A stretch of 13,773 nucleotides of DNA. It comes from Gammaproteobacteria bacterium (GTDB lineage Bacteria > Pseudomonadota > Gammaproteobacteria > Pseudomonadales > Halomonadaceae). Below are positions 1-8,194 of this stretch, one piece after another. The position numbers and the translations under genes are program-made. The stretch is taken from positions 1 to 13,773 of the forward strand of contig JAMCZP010000340.1 of assembly GCA_023485185.1 (NCBI GenBank), in the 5' to 3' direction. The notes under the pieces are model-generated. The model ran no database searches. It was not told the DNA's origin and saw only the letters and a list, made by a program, of their open reading frames with translations. Positions within the stretch are counted from its first letter, which is position 1. The number at the start of each line of letters is the position of its first letter.

Positions 1-1150
1 TTAACTTGCCAGTGACGTTAGAAACGATATGCATCACATGGGAGTAGCGCTCAACCACCATCTGGTCGGTGACCTCAACACTGCCCGTTTGGCAGATCCT
101 GCCGACATCATTGCGCCCCAGGTCAATCAGCATCAGGTGCTCGGCAAGCTCTTTAGGGTCCGCCAGCAACTCTACCTCTAAAGCGTCGTCTTCCTCTTCG
201 GTTTTACCGCGCTTGCGGGTACCGGCAATTGGCCGCACGGTTACCTCACCCTCTTCCATACGCGTTAGAATTTCCGGCGAGGAGCCCACCACGTGGTGGT
301 CGCCCAAGTTAAAGAAAAACATATAGGGTGATGGGTTAAGACTGCGTAGCGCTCGGTAGAGATCCAGTGGTGATGCCTGATAGGGAATCGACATGCGCTG
401 GGAGGGCACGCACTGCATGATATCCCCTGCCAGCACATACTCTTTGATTTTATCAACCGCGGCTTTAAAGCCCTGCTCGGTGAACCCTGAGTTAAAATCA
501 CTCTCTTTCACCGGCTGCCGACCGCTGCCCGCATTATTGGGGCTGATGTGCGCTTCGCGCAGGCGGGTTTCGAGGTGTTTAAGGTGTGCCAAGCCACGTT
601 CAAGCGCATCTGTTTCAGCAGGGTCAACGTGGGTCCAGATGGTTAATCGACCAGAAAGATTGTCAAACACCACAAAATCATTACACACCATCAGTAAGAT
701 ATCGGGCACATTTAGCGGGTCTGGCTTATCGGCGCCTGCGCGCAGGCGCGGTTCGATATAACGAATGGTGTCATAGCCAAAGTAGCCGACTAAGCCGCCG
801 TCGAAGCGCGGCTGATCATCAAGCTTAGGCACCTTAAAGCGGCTCTGGAATTTTTCAATCCACGCTAGCGGGTCTTCAACTTCGGCGACGCCAACGGCCT
901 CGCCATCTTTAATATGGCGCACCATAAAGCCGTGAACCTCAATGCGTTCATGGCTGGGCAGGCCAATCATTGAGTAGCGCCCCCACTTCTCGCCCCCCTG
1001 CACGGACTCAAATAAGAACGTCCAGGGTGTATTCGCCAGCTTTAAATAGGTGGATAGCGGCGTATCTAAATCGGCGAGTACATCACGCGAAACAGGAATT
1101 CGGTTGTAGCCTGCCTGGCTAAGCTCGTGAAAACGTTCCGGGGTCATCAT
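1..1150 (-). CDS. trpE: Anthranilate synthase component I (TrpE), C-terminus cut by window edge
   Basis: TrpE makes anthranilate from chorismate, with ammonia supplied by the TrpG glutaminase subunit, in the first committed step of tryptophan synthesis in the cytoplasm. The frame stays open for 383 codons to the left edge, so roughly the last 110 of about 490 residues are missing. Visible family motifs are FESVQGGEKWGRYS near the N-terminus (the region of the tryptophan-feedback LLES motif, here FES), SSPEILTR, RPIAGTRKRG at about residues 306-315, and LIDLGRNDVGRI at about 341-352, all typical of chorismate-using enzymes. The ATG at 1150 is preceded by AAGGA at 1162-1158 with a 7-nt spacer. 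It overlaps the gph stop as TAATG, so the two genes are probably translationally coupled; no trp leader or attenuator fits between them. A second ATG follows directly. Identification is secure. Confidence 0.96.
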   Translation of the reverse strand, partial: MMTPERFHELSQAGYNRIPVSRDVLADLDTPLSTYLKLANTPWTFLFESVQGGEKWGRYSMIGLPSHERIEVHGFMVRHIKDGEAVGVAEVEDPLAWIEKFQSRFKVPKLDDQPRFDGGLVGYFGYDTIRYIEPRLRAGADKPDPLNVPDILLMVCNDFVVFDNLSGRLTIWTHVDPAETDALERGLAHLKHLETRLREAHISPNNAGSGRQPVKESDFNSGFTEQGFKAAVDKIKEYVLAGDIMQCVPSQRMSIPYQASPLDLYRALRSLNPSPYMFFFNLGDHHVVGSSPEILTRMEEGEVTVRPIAGTRKRGKTEEEDDALEVELLADPKELAEHLMLIDLGRNDVGRICQTGSVEVTDQMVVERYSHVMHIVSNVTGKL

Positions 1151-1857
1151 TACGCGGTCCTTGTCGCATGGGGTGCGGGCATCAGCAATTCAGTTAACGA
1201 TGCGATCACTAAGTCAGGCTGACTCTGTTCAATCGGCTCGCCGTGGTTATAGCCGTAGGGCAAAGCCAGGGTGGCAAAACCGGCGGCTTTGCCTGCTGCC
1301 ATATCGTGGCGAGAATCGCCCACCATAATGCATTCAGCGGGCGGTATTTGGCACATGCTAGCTGCGTGGAGTAGCGGCAAAGGATCAGGCTTCTTTTTAG
1401 CCAGTGAATCTCCACCGACCCACAGCGTAAAAAACGTCAGCAAGTTAAAGTGTTCCAATAATGGTTCAATAAAGCGCTCGGGTTTGTTGGTAATTAACAC
1501 CAGCATCAGCCCCTCTTGATGCAGCGCCTTTAAAGCTTGCTCAACCCCAGGGTAAAGCGTCGTAAGGGTGTTGGGCGCTGCACCGTAATGCGCCATAAAA
1601 GCGTTAAAGGCGCGGGTTTGAAGCGCCGAGTCTGGCGCGGCTTGCAAGGCCCAGGTTAATGCTCTTTCAACCAATACAGGCGCCCCATTGCCAACCCAGT
1701 CGCGCACGTTTGCTTCATTGGGCACGCGTAAATCAAGCTCACTAAGTGTGTGCGCCACGGCAGCGGCAAGATCGGGCACGGAGTCAATCAGCGTGCCATC
1801 CAGGTCAAACGCAATCAGCCGTTTGTCTTTTAATATTGGATGAAGATTTGAGTGCAC
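1150..1857 (-). CDS. gph: Phosphoglycolate phosphatase (HAD superfamily)
   Basis: Gph dephosphorylates 2-phosphoglycolate, a by-product of oxidative DNA damage repair and of oxygenase side reactions. It is a cytoplasmic HAD hydrolase. All four HAD motifs are present: FDLDGTLIDS (nucleophile Asp18, acid/base Asp20), LITNKPE (motif II Thr), the Lys of the KKKPDP stretch (motif III) and MVGDSRHDM (motif IV acidic pair). I chose the GTG at 1857, giving 235 aa, because AGAGGA lies at 1870-1865 with a 7-nt spacer and the HAD nucleophile then sits about 18 residues in, as usual. The frame also opens at an ATG at 1938, but the extra 27 residues are basic and do not resemble the family. The stop TAA overlaps the trpE ATG. 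rpe-gph-trpE order is known from Pseudomonas, which supports the symbol. The GTG start may limit expression (inference). Confidence 0.92.
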   Translation of the reverse strand: MHSNLHPILKDKRLIAFDLDGTLIDSVPDLAAAVAHTLSELDLRVPNEANVRDWVGNGAPVLVERALTWALQAAPDSALQTRAFNAFMAHYGAAPNTLTTLYPGVEQALKALHQEGLMLVLITNKPERFIEPLLEHFNLLTFFTLWVGGDSLAKKKPDPLPLLHAASMCQIPPAECIMVGDSRHDMAAGKAAGFATLALPYGYNHGEPIEQSQPDLVIASLTELLMPAPHATRTA

Positions 1858-1992
1858 CTTACTGTCCTCTGGTTTTATCGACGGCTGAAAACCCTTACGG
1901 ACACTGCTGTGCCGTTCGCTTTTACGGTAGCTCTTCAAGCTCAGCCACTATCTTACCTGTTCAAGGCTGCCTTTCGCATTAGTCAGGAGCCT

Positions 1993-2004
1993 TAGAAGCT
2001 TCTA
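1993..2004. promoter_or_regulatory. 12-bp perfect palindrome upstream of ndh
   Basis: TAGAAGCTTCTA is exactly self-complementary. It lies 31 bp upstream of the ndh start in the roughly 175-bp divergent spacer between gph and ndh. It abuts a possible -10 (TATGCT, 2003-2008) with no convincing -35. It could be an operator for ndh, but I do not recognise a regulator for it. A 12-bp palindrome can also occur by chance. Confidence 0.25.
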
Positions 2005-2035
2005 TGCTGGAGCTAATTTAGCCGAGGAGTAAATG

Positions 2036-3334
2036 ATGGCCATACCCAGAATCGTGATTGTTGGCGGTGGCGCAGGCGGATTAGCCCTTGCGACGCGTTT
2101 AGGCCACACGCTAGGCAAGCGCAAACGCGCTGAGATTGTGCTGCTTGATCGTAATACCACCCATGTATGGAAACCGCTGCTCCACGAACTGGCTACCGGT
2201 GTGCTTAACTCCAGCATGGATGAAGTAGATTACCGTGGACACTCTTCCGCCCACTTCTATCGCTACCAGCGTGGATCACTTACCGGCGTGGATCGTGAGC
2301 AGCAAGTACTCCATTTGGCGCCAGTTCAGGATGAAGATGGCGAAGAGGTGTTACCCGCCCGCGAACTGACTTATGACTATCTAGTGATCGCATTGGGCAG
2401 TGTCTCGAATGATTTCGGCACGCCGGGGGTTGCTGAACACTGCCACTTTATTGATTCGCCACAGCAGGCCAAAGCGTTCCAGCGCGATATGATCAATACC
2501 TTTTTGCGCTATACCGACCCGACGCTTCGCCAACATACGCTGTTAACAATAGGCATCGTGGGGGGCGGCGCTACGGGGGTTGAACTTGCCGCTGAACTGT
2601 TTGATGCCTCGCGCATGCTCAATGCCTATGGCGTTACCTCATTAGATCATCAGCAAATCAGCGTGCATTTGCTGGAAGCAGCACCGCGCATACTGCCGGG
2701 GCTTTCGGAACGGGTCAGTCAAACGGTTCAAACGGAGCTTGAAAGCATGGGCGTGACGATTCACATCGGCACCGCTATCAAAGAAGCCCAGGCGCATCAG
2801 TTAGTCACCGACGACGGCGAGATTATTGAAACTGATATCAACGTATGGGCAGCAGGCATTAAAGCCCCACCCTTTCTAGCAAACCTTGGCCTGACGACGA
2901 ATAAGAAAAACCAGATTGAAGTGAAACGCACCCTGCAAAGTGTCGATGACGACAGAATTTTTGCCTTGGGGGACTGTGCCAGTTGCCCCATGGGAGAAGA
3001 CAGTAGCGTGCCACCGCGCGCTCAGGCGGCCCATCAGCAGGCGAAGCTACTCGCCAAAAACCTGGTTAATCAGTTAGATAACAAACCAATGAAAGACTTC
3101 CGCTACCGTGATCACGGCTCGCTGGTGTCGCTGGCTCGCTATGATGCGGTAGGCAATCTAATGCGTAGCGGCGCCTCCAAAGGGCTATTTTTAGAGGGCT
3201 GGCTGGCTCGCCAAGCCTATGCTTCGCTCTACCGTATGCACCAGCTCTCTATTCATGGAGCGCCAAAAACGGGGCTTGCCTGGTTAGTCGACAAGCTTAA
3301 CAAGTATTTAAAACCGCGCATGAAGCTCCATTAA
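2036..3334 (+). CDS. ndh: Type II NADH dehydrogenase (NDH-2)
   Basis: This is a single-subunit, non-proton-pumping NADH:quinone oxidoreductase that binds FAD and sits on the cytoplasmic face of the inner membrane, feeding electrons to the quinone pool. The 432-aa length matches E. coli Ndh (about 434). Two Rossmann signatures are present: VIVGGGAGG at residues 7-15 for FAD and IGIVGGGATGVELAAEL at about 172-188 for NADH. RIFALGDCAS at about 307-316 is the C-terminal FAD contact, and AQAAHQQAKLLAKNL at about 329-343 matches the quinone-side region. The C-terminus (after about residue 385) has aromatic and basic residues suited to membrane attachment. GAGGAG at 2024-2029 lies 6 nt from the ATG at 2036 and only 3 nt from an ATG at 2033, so I prefer 2036. 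The gene points opposite to its neighbours and converges on rpe with 14 bp between the stops. Confidence 0.94.
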   Translation: MAIPRIVIVGGGAGGLALATRLGHTLGKRKRAEIVLLDRNTTHVWKPLLHELATGVLNSSMDEVDYRGHSSAHFYRYQRGSLTGVDREQQVLHLAPVQDEDGEEVLPARELTYDYLVIALGSVSNDFGTPGVAEHCHFIDSPQQAKAFQRDMINTFLRYTDPTLRQHTLLTIGIVGGGATGVELAAELFDASRMLNAYGVTSLDHQQISVHLLEAAPRILPGLSERVSQTVQTELESMGVTIHIGTAIKEAQAHQLVTDDGEIIETDINVWAAGIKAPPFLANLGLTTNKKNQIEVKRTLQSVDDDRIFALGDCASCPMGEDSSVPPRAQAAHQQAKLLAKNLVNQLDNKPMKDFRYRDHGSLVSLARYDAVGNLMRSGASKGLFLEGWLARQAYASLYRMHQLSIHGAPKTGLAWLVDKLNKYLKPRMKLH

Positions 3335-3348
3335 GCGCAGCTTACTTA

Positions 3349-4041
3349 TTACTTGGCCAGCGCCGCACGCATTTGTTTGATCACGGAGTCATAGCCGTGC
3401 GGGTCGCTGGCTTGGTGGGCGCTAAAAATAGCAGATCCGGCCACAAACATATCCGCGCCAGCGGCAGCAATCTCAGCGATATTATCCACCTTTACGCCAC
3501 CATCAATTTCTAAGCGAATATCCAAACCTGAGGCGTCAATCCGTGCCCGCGCTTCACGCAGCTTGTTTAGTGTGCCAGGGATGAAGGACTGACCGCCGAA
3601 GCCTGGGTTAACGCTCATCAGCAGTACCATATCGACTTTGTCCATCACGTAGTCGAGATACGAGAGCGGCGTGGCCGGATTAAACACCAAACCTGCTTTA
3701 CAGCCTCCATCACGAATTAACTGTAGCGAGCGGTCGACATGTTCAGAAGCTTCCGGGTGGAAAGTGATGTAACTCGCGCCTGCTTCAATAAAGTCACTGA
3801 TCATACGATCAACTGGCTTGACCATTAAATGTACATCAATCGGCGCCGTCACACCGTGGTTACGCAGCGCCTTACACACCATGGGACCAATGGTGAGATT
3901 GGGCACGTAGTGATTGTCCATCACGTCAAAGTGCACAATGTCCGCGCCAGCGGCCAGCACGTTATCCACCTCTTCACCCAAGCGGGCAAAGTCGGCCGAC
4001 AAAATAGAAGGGGCAATGAGAAAGTCATGCGCAGCGGTCAT
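3349..4041 (-). CDS. rpe: Ribulose-phosphate 3-epimerase
   Basis: Rpe interconverts ribulose 5-phosphate and xylulose 5-phosphate in the pentose phosphate pathway, in the cytoplasm. The 230-aa TIM barrel carries [16 protein letters not shown] at residues 9-24. [12 protein letters not shown] follows, with His37 and catalytic Asp39 as metal ligands. Next come VHLMV (metal His), [12 protein letters not shown] (phosphate loop) and EIDGGV (second catalytic Asp) followed by [12 protein letters not shown]. The length is normal. The ATG at 4041 is preceded by AGGAA with a 6-nt spacer. In Pseudomonas rpe lies directly upstream of gph and trpE; here ndh separates them in the opposite orientation. rpe therefore needs its own promoter in the 4042-4331 spacer, and gph needs one of its own. 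Confidence 0.96.
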   Translation of the reverse strand: MTAAHDFLIAPSILSADFARLGEEVDNVLAAGADIVHFDVMDNHYVPNLTIGPMVCKALRNHGVTAPIDVHLMVKPVDRMISDFIEAGASYITFHPEASEHVDRSLQLIRDGGCKAGLVFNPATPLSYLDYVMDKVDMVLLMSVNPGFGGQSFIPGTLNKLREARARIDASGLDIRLEIDGGVKVDNIAEIAAAGADMFVAGSAIFSAHQASDPHGYDSVIKQMRAALAK

Positions 4042-4224
4042 ATTTGATTCCTGGATAGTCGCCAGTGAAGTGATACGAACGCCCCTTTACTGCCAGCAAG
4101 AGCCGGCAATTAGAAGCTGGGGGTTCTAATAAGGCGGCCTATCTTACCAGAGCCTGCGCATTGTCCTAGCATCAGCGGCTTATCAACGGCCACTCTCCTG
4201 GTAAAGGTTGGCCCTTAAGCACAC

Positions 4225-4247
4225 TTATATTCTTAAAAAGAATATAA
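4225..4247. promoter_or_regulatory. Perfect 10+3+10 inverted repeat upstream of cysP (candidate activator site)
   Basis: The arms TTATATTCTT (4225-4234) and AAGAATATAA (4238-4247) are exact reverse complements separated by AAA. The core reads ATTC-N7-GAAT, which meets the T-N11-A rule of LysR-type regulator boxes. The centre is about 95 bp upstream of the cysP start and roughly 50 bp upstream of the transcription start predicted from the candidate promoter. In enterobacteria the LysR-type activator CysB controls cysP operons, so a CysB-like regulator is the natural guess. The assignment to CysB is inference; the repeat itself is seen directly. A role in rpe control on the other side of the spacer is also possible. 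Confidence 0.5.
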
Positions 4248-4254
4248 AACAGGA

Positions 4255-4281
4255 TTGTAATTCCACAATGTTCGATTTAAT
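4255..4281 (+). promoter_or_regulatory. Possible cysP promoter
   Basis: A -35-like TTGTAA (4255-4260) and a -10-like TTTAAT (4276-4281, one mismatch to TATAAT) are separated by 15 bp, shorter than ideal. This suits an activator-dependent promoter. A smaller inverted repeat, ATTGT-N6-ACAAT (4254-4269), overlaps the -35. Transcription would begin near 4288, leaving a leader of about 44 nt that includes the cysP Shine-Dalgarno. Confidence 0.3.
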
Positions 4282-4331
4282 CTTGCCATCATTGCGCCAT
4301 GATGCGCTTAACGATTTTAAGGAGCTTTCCT

Positions 4332-5342
4332 ATGGCACTGCCCCTCTTTTTCCGCCGCAGCTTGATTGCCATCGCCCTAGGCACTAGCGTTAGTGGCTCA
4401 GCGTTGGCCCAAGAGCGCGAACTGCTTAACTCGTCTTACGATATTGCCCGTGAGCTGTTTGCTGCTGTTAACCCTGAATTTCAAGCGTGGTGGCAAGAAG
4501 AGCACGGTGAAGAGATTGCGATCAGCCAATCCCATGGCGGCTCTTCAGCGCAAGCCCGCGCTATTCTACAAGGGCTGCGTGCCGATGTAGTGACCTTTAA
4601 CCAAGTCACCGATGTACAGGTACTCGCAGATGCAGGCCTGGTGGCAGAAGATTGGCAGGAAGCGTTTGAAAACAACGCATCGCCCTACTACTCGACTACC
4701 GCGTTTTTAGTACGTAAAGACAACCCGAAAGGCATTGAAAGCTGGGATGACTTGGTAAAAGAAGACGTGCAGATGGTCTTCCCTAATCCGAAAACATCAG
4801 GCAATGGCCGTTACACTTATTTGGCTGCCTGGGGCTTTGCAGATAACGAATTCGATGGCGATGAAGAGCAGATCCAAGACTTCATGCGCACCTTCCTGGC
4901 TAACGTAGCCGTTTTTGATACCGGTGGCCGTGGTGCAACTACCAGCTTTATTGAGCGCGGCATTGGTGATGTACTGATCAGCTTTGAGTCGGAAGTCAAT
5001 AATATCCGCAGCGAATACGGCAGCGACGATTATGAAGTTATCGTGCCGCCGATGAGCATTCTGGCAGAATTCCCTGTTGCCGTTGTCGGCACGAACGCTG
5101 AACGTAACGGTAACAGCGATTTAGCTCAAAGCTATCTCGAATACCTGTACAGTGAAGATGCCCAGCGTCTACTCGCAGGCTTCAGCTATCGGGTTCACAA
5201 CGAAGCTGTCGTGGAAGAGTTTGCGGATCAATTCCCTGACACTGAACTGTTCCAAGTGGAAGATGTGTTCGGTAGCTGGGATGAAGCGATGGAAGCGCAC
5301 TTCGAAGGTGGTGCCCTGCTGGATCAATTGCAGCGCCGTTAA
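4332..5342 (+). CDS. cysP: Thiosulfate/sulfate-binding periplasmic protein CysP
   Basis: This is the periplasmic solute receptor that delivers thiosulfate and sulfate to the CysT/CysW/CysA importer. The 336-aa product starts with a signal peptide: FRR, a hydrophobic stretch and SALA, with cleavage likely after Ala26. The mature part has [61 protein letters not shown] and [14 protein letters not shown]. As I recall them, these match E. coli CysP more closely than Sbp, whose corresponding segments differ (for example SGARGSTNTF and IAWENEA). The start is fixed by AAGGAG at 4319-4324, 7 nt before the ATG at 4332. An in-frame ATG at 4299 would place 11 extra residues before the signal peptide and has no good ribosome site. 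cysP is first of four collinear genes and follows the candidate activator site. Confidence 0.93.
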   Translation: MALPLFFRRSLIAIALGTSVSGSALAQERELLNSSYDIARELFAAVNPEFQAWWQEEHGEEIAISQSHGGSSAQARAILQGLRADVVTFNQVTDVQVLADAGLVAEDWQEAFENNASPYYSTTAFLVRKDNPKGIESWDDLVKEDVQMVFPNPKTSGNGRYTYLAAWGFADNEFDGDEEQIQDFMRTFLANVAVFDTGGRGATTSFIERGIGDVLISFESEVNNIRSEYGSDDYEVIVPPMSILAEFPVAVVGTNAERNGNSDLAQSYLEYLYSEDAQRLLAGFSYRVHNEAVVEEFADQFPDTELFQVEDVFGSWDEAMEAHFEGGALLDQLQRR

Positions 5343-5368
5343 TCCTTATTCATGAGCACGTTTGAACT

Positions 5369-6223
5369 ATGAGTCAATTTGCACTCAGGCGTCCCGGCAG
5401 CACACGTGTGCTGCCGGGTTTTGGCCTTTCTATGGGTATCAGCGTGCTATTTATCTCGCTGGTGCTGTTACTGCCGATTACCGGCCTGTTCGGACAGCTG
5501 GCGGAGCTTAGTTTCGCGGAATACTGGGCGATCATTACCGAAGGTCGTGTGGTGGCAAGCTATGCCGTCACTATTGGCGCAGCGGCGGTCGCGGCATTAG
5601 TGAATGCCGTCTTTGGGCTACTGTTGGCATGGGTGCTGGTGCGCTATGAATTTCCTGGTAAACGCTTACTTGATGCGTTGATGGACTTACCCTTTGCCCT
5701 ACCGACCGCCGTCGCCGGTATTACCTTAGCCACGCTTTACGCTGGCAACGGCTGGATGGGGCGTTTGTTGGAACCCATGGGATTTCAAGTCGCCTACACC
5801 TGGGTGGGCATTGCGCTGGCCATGGCGTTTACCAGTATTCCTTTTGTGGTGCGCACGGTACAGCCGGTGCTTGAAGATCTGCCGATTGAAGTCGATGAAG
5901 CGGCTATGTCACTGGGTGCTACCGACGGCGTTGCCTTTCGCCGCGTGATCATGCCGCATATATGGCCCGCGCTGGTGACCGGTACGGGACTTGCGTTTGT
6001 GCGCTCGCTAGGCGAGTTCGGGGCGATTATCTTCATTGCGGGTAACATGCCTTACGAAACAGAGATCACCGCGCTGATGATTTTCGTTAAGCTGCAAGAG
6101 TATGACTATGCCGGTGCTTCCGCCGTCGCCTCTGTGGTGCTGTTTGTCTCCCTTGCCCTATTGCTGGCGATTAATATTTGGCAGGGGCGCTTTGTAAACC
6201 GGCTGCACGGGGGTAAAGGGTAA
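5369..6223 (+). CDS. cysT: Sulfate/thiosulfate ABC transporter permease CysT
   Basis: This is one of the two inner-membrane permease subunits (also called CysU) of the sulfate/thiosulfate importer. The 284-aa protein begins with RRPGSTRVLPGFGLSMG, close to the known family N-terminus, and is rich in hydrophobic helices (about 20-43, 65-90, 106-125, 143-165, 200-225, 252-270). The cytoplasmic coupling loop EAAMSLGATDGVAF followed by IMPHIWP, at about 177-200, is the EAA motif that contacts CysA. The 26-nt gap after cysP carries no strong Shine-Dalgarno, so translation may depend partly on ribosomes arriving from upstream. A 6-codon ORF starting at 5352 overlaps this start as ATGA, but I give it no function. 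The stop overlaps the cysW start (TAATG). Confidence 0.94.
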   Translation: MSQFALRRPGSTRVLPGFGLSMGISVLFISLVLLLPITGLFGQLAELSFAEYWAIITEGRVVASYAVTIGAAAVAALVNAVFGLLLAWVLVRYEFPGKRLLDALMDLPFALPTAVAGITLATLYAGNGWMGRLLEPMGFQVAYTWVGIALAMAFTSIPFVVRTVQPVLEDLPIEVDEAAMSLGATDGVAFRRVIMPHIWPALVTGTGLAFVRSLGEFGAIIFIAGNMPYETEITALMIFVKLQEYDYAGASAVASVVLFVSLALLLAINIWQGRFVNRLHGGKG

Positions 6224-7050
6224 TGCGTCGAATTGGTGATGCACCGCTTGTTAGGCGGCTATTAATAGGCGCCGCTCTGGTGCTCTCAGCACTCTTTTTA
6301 CTGCTGCCTCTCGTGGCCATTTTTGCCCAAGCGTTCTCTCAAGGCGTACTGGTCTTTTGGGCAAATGTCAGCAATACGTTTACCTTGCACGCGATTGGCT
6401 TAACGCTAATGATTGCGCTATTAACTATTCCTGTATGCTTGGTTTTTGGCGTTGCGTTGGCCTGGCTAGTCACGCGCTTCAGCTTTCCTGGTCGGCGTAT
6501 ATTACAAACCTTAATTGATATTCCGTTTGCCGTATCCCCGGTTGTCGCAGGTCTGATTTATCTGCTGCTGTATGGGCGCAACGGCTGGATTGGCAGCTGG
6601 TTAGACACCCACGATATCCAGCTAATGTTCGCCTGGCCGGGTATTTTAATGGTGACCATCTTCGTTACCTGCCCGTTCGTTGCCCGTGAATTAATCCCTT
6701 TAATGCAGGCTCAAGGCTCCCGCGAAGAAGAAGCCGCGGTAACCCTTGGGGCTTCTGGATGGACTACGTTTCGCCGCGTTACGCTGCCTAATATCAAATG
6801 GGCGCTGCTTTACGGGGTCATCCTTACCAATGCCCGCGCGGTGGGGGAATTCGGCGCTGTTTCGGTGGTATCAGGGGCTATTCGTGGCCAAACCAACACG
6901 CTGCCCCTGCACCTGGAACAGCTTTACCAAGACTACAACGCCGTGGGAGCTTTCGCCTGCGCGGCCTTACTCGCTTTCATTGCCCTACTCACGCTCGCCG
7001 CCAAGGCAGGGTTGGAATGGCGCGCATCGCGTCGGGAGGCATTTGCATGA
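6223..7050 (+). CDS. cysW: Sulfate/thiosulfate ABC transporter permease CysW
   Basis: This is the second inner-membrane permease, pairing with CysT to form the transport channel. It has 275 aa and several hydrophobic helices, including about 14-37, 58-85, 100-118 and 136-157. The EAA coupling loop is [15 protein letters not shown] then [10 protein letters not shown] at about 169-195. [12 protein letters not shown] near 207-218 is characteristic of CysW. The ATG shares one base with the cysT TAA and follows a G-rich stretch that can serve as ribosome site. The stop TGA overlaps the cysA ATG as ATGA. These one- and four-base overlaps indicate a single, tightly coupled transcript. The length is slightly under that of the E. 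coli protein, from a shorter N-terminus. Confidence 0.94.
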   Translation: MRRIGDAPLVRRLLIGAALVLSALFLLLPLVAIFAQAFSQGVLVFWANVSNTFTLHAIGLTLMIALLTIPVCLVFGVALAWLVTRFSFPGRRILQTLIDIPFAVSPVVAGLIYLLLYGRNGWIGSWLDTHDIQLMFAWPGILMVTIFVTCPFVARELIPLMQAQGSREEEAAVTLGASGWTTFRRVTLPNIKWALLYGVILTNARAVGEFGAVSVVSGAIRGQTNTLPLHLEQLYQDYNAVGAFACAALLAFIALLTLAAKAGLEWRASRREAFA

Positions 7051-8141
7051 GCATTCGCTTACAAAACATTGGCAAACATTTTGGTAAGACCCAGGCATTA
7101 GAGCCAATAAATTTAGACATTAACGAAGGTGAATTAGTAGGGTTGCTCGGCCCTTCGGGCTCAGGCAAAACGACGCTATTGCGTATTATTGCGGGTCTTG
7201 AAAGCGCGGATCAAACGTCACAGCAGAGCAAGATTTTGTTCGGTGAGCGCGATGTGACCAATGTGCATGTGCGCGATCGACGGATCGGTTTTGTTTTCCA
7301 ACACTACGCCCTGTTCCGCCATATGAGCGTTTATGACAACGTTGCGTTTGGGCTGACCGTGTTACCACGCAAGCAGCGCCCTAGCAGCGGTGAGATTCGT
7401 GCCCAGGTGTTTAGACTGCTCGAAATGGTTAAGCTTGAGCATCTCGCCAAGCGCTACCCTGCTCAGCTTTCCGGCGGCCAGCAACAACGCGTATCACTAG
7501 CACGCGCGCTGGCGGTTAAGCCTGAAGTACTGCTGCTGGATGAACCCTTTGGAGCACTTGATGCAAAAGTACGTCAGGAGCTTCGCCGCTGGCTGCGCCA
7601 CCTGCACGATGAGCTTAACTTCACCAGCGTATTCGTCACCCATGATCAGGAAGAAGCGCTGGAGTTATCTGACCGGGTAGTGGTTATGAGTAACGGCCGC
7701 ATTGAGCAGATCGATACCCCTGACGACCTCTACCGAACGCCAAAAAACCGCTTTGTATTTGAGTTTCTAGGTGATGTGAACCACCTGGAAGGCAATGTAA
7801 ATAACGGCGTATTGACCTGCGGTGACGCCTATTGGCACGTTGACCTGCCCGATGGGCATCAAGAGTTGCTGTTGCGCCCTCACGAAGTGCGCTTAACTGA
7901 ACAGCCAACCCATGAAAGCCATCTACCGGTCACCATCACAGCAATCTCGCCCGTAGGCGCTGAGGTTCGCGTGGAGCTGGAAGCCGACTGGCTAGCCCAA
8001 CCGTGGCTGGCCACCGTACGCCACACTGATTTTGAACACTTGGCACTTAGTCGTGGGCAACGCCTGTTCGCCCACCCCCGCCACTGGCGCCGTTTCCCAG
8101 ACCAAGCATCAAAAACGGCTGAACAAACCCGTGTTGCTTAA
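7047..8141 (+). CDS. cysA: Sulfate/thiosulfate ABC transporter ATP-binding protein CysA
   Basis: CysA is the cytoplasmic ATPase that powers the CysT/CysW importer. The 364-aa length matches E. coli CysA. It carries Walker [10 protein letters not shown] (35-43), the Q-loop FVFQHYALF, the signature LSGGQQQR (141-148), Walker [13 protein letters not shown] (161-172) and the switch His in VTHDQEEA (His199). A C-terminal TOBE-like regulatory domain follows (about 240-355), with [10 protein letters not shown] and a terminal [14 protein letters not shown] at 7034-7039 is 7 nt from the ATG, so initiation at 7047 is well supported even though it overlaps cysW. The same frame is open upstream inside cysW, but that extension has no family support. 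No cysM or other cysteine gene follows on the same strand; the operon appears to end here. Confidence 0.95.
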   Translation: MSIRLQNIGKHFGKTQALEPINLDINEGELVGLLGPSGSGKTTLLRIIAGLESADQTSQQSKILFGERDVTNVHVRDRRIGFVFQHYALFRHMSVYDNVAFGLTVLPRKQRPSSGEIRAQVFRLLEMVKLEHLAKRYPAQLSGGQQQRVSLARALAVKPEVLLLDEPFGALDAKVRQELRRWLRHLHDELNFTSVFVTHDQEEALELSDRVVVMSNGRIEQIDTPDDLYRTPKNRFVFEFLGDVNHLEGNVNNGVLTCGDAYWHVDLPDGHQELLLRPHEVRLTEQPTHESHLPVTITAISPVGAEVRVELEADWLAQPWLATVRHTDFEHLALSRGQRLFAHPRHWRRFPDQASKTAEQTRVA

Positions 8142-8148
8142 CACCTAA

Positions 8149-8173
8149 CCCGTCGCCCTTAACGGGGCGGCTG
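8149..8173. terminator. Weak hairpin between cysA and alkB
   Basis: CGCCC pairs with GGGCG across a 6-nt loop, and the stem extends outward through a G-T and a G-C pair and, after one mismatch, two more G-C pairs. It lies in the 53-bp gap between the convergent cysA and alkB genes, where a terminator is expected. Neither strand has a T-run directly after the stem, so an intrinsic terminator is only a possibility. Confidence 0.25.
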
Positions 8174-8194
8174 GATTAAACAAACCGTCTTATT

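Noticed and set aside
1858..1938. N-terminal extension of gph to an ATG at 1938
   Set aside because: The extra 27 residues are basic and unlike the HAD family, while the GTG at 1857 has a well-placed AGAGGA ribosome site.
4299..4331. Earlier ATG for cysP
   Set aside because: It adds 11 residues in front of a normal signal peptide and lacks a ribosome site; AAGGAG points to 4332.
5352..5372. Six-codon ORF between cysP and cysT overlapping the cysT start
   Set aside because: It has no ribosome site and could easily arise by chance; nothing suggests a leader peptide.
6798..7046. Long N-terminal extension of cysA inside cysW
   Set aside because: It is an out-of-frame reading of cysW; the ABC ATPase begins at 7047 with its own Shine-Dalgarno.
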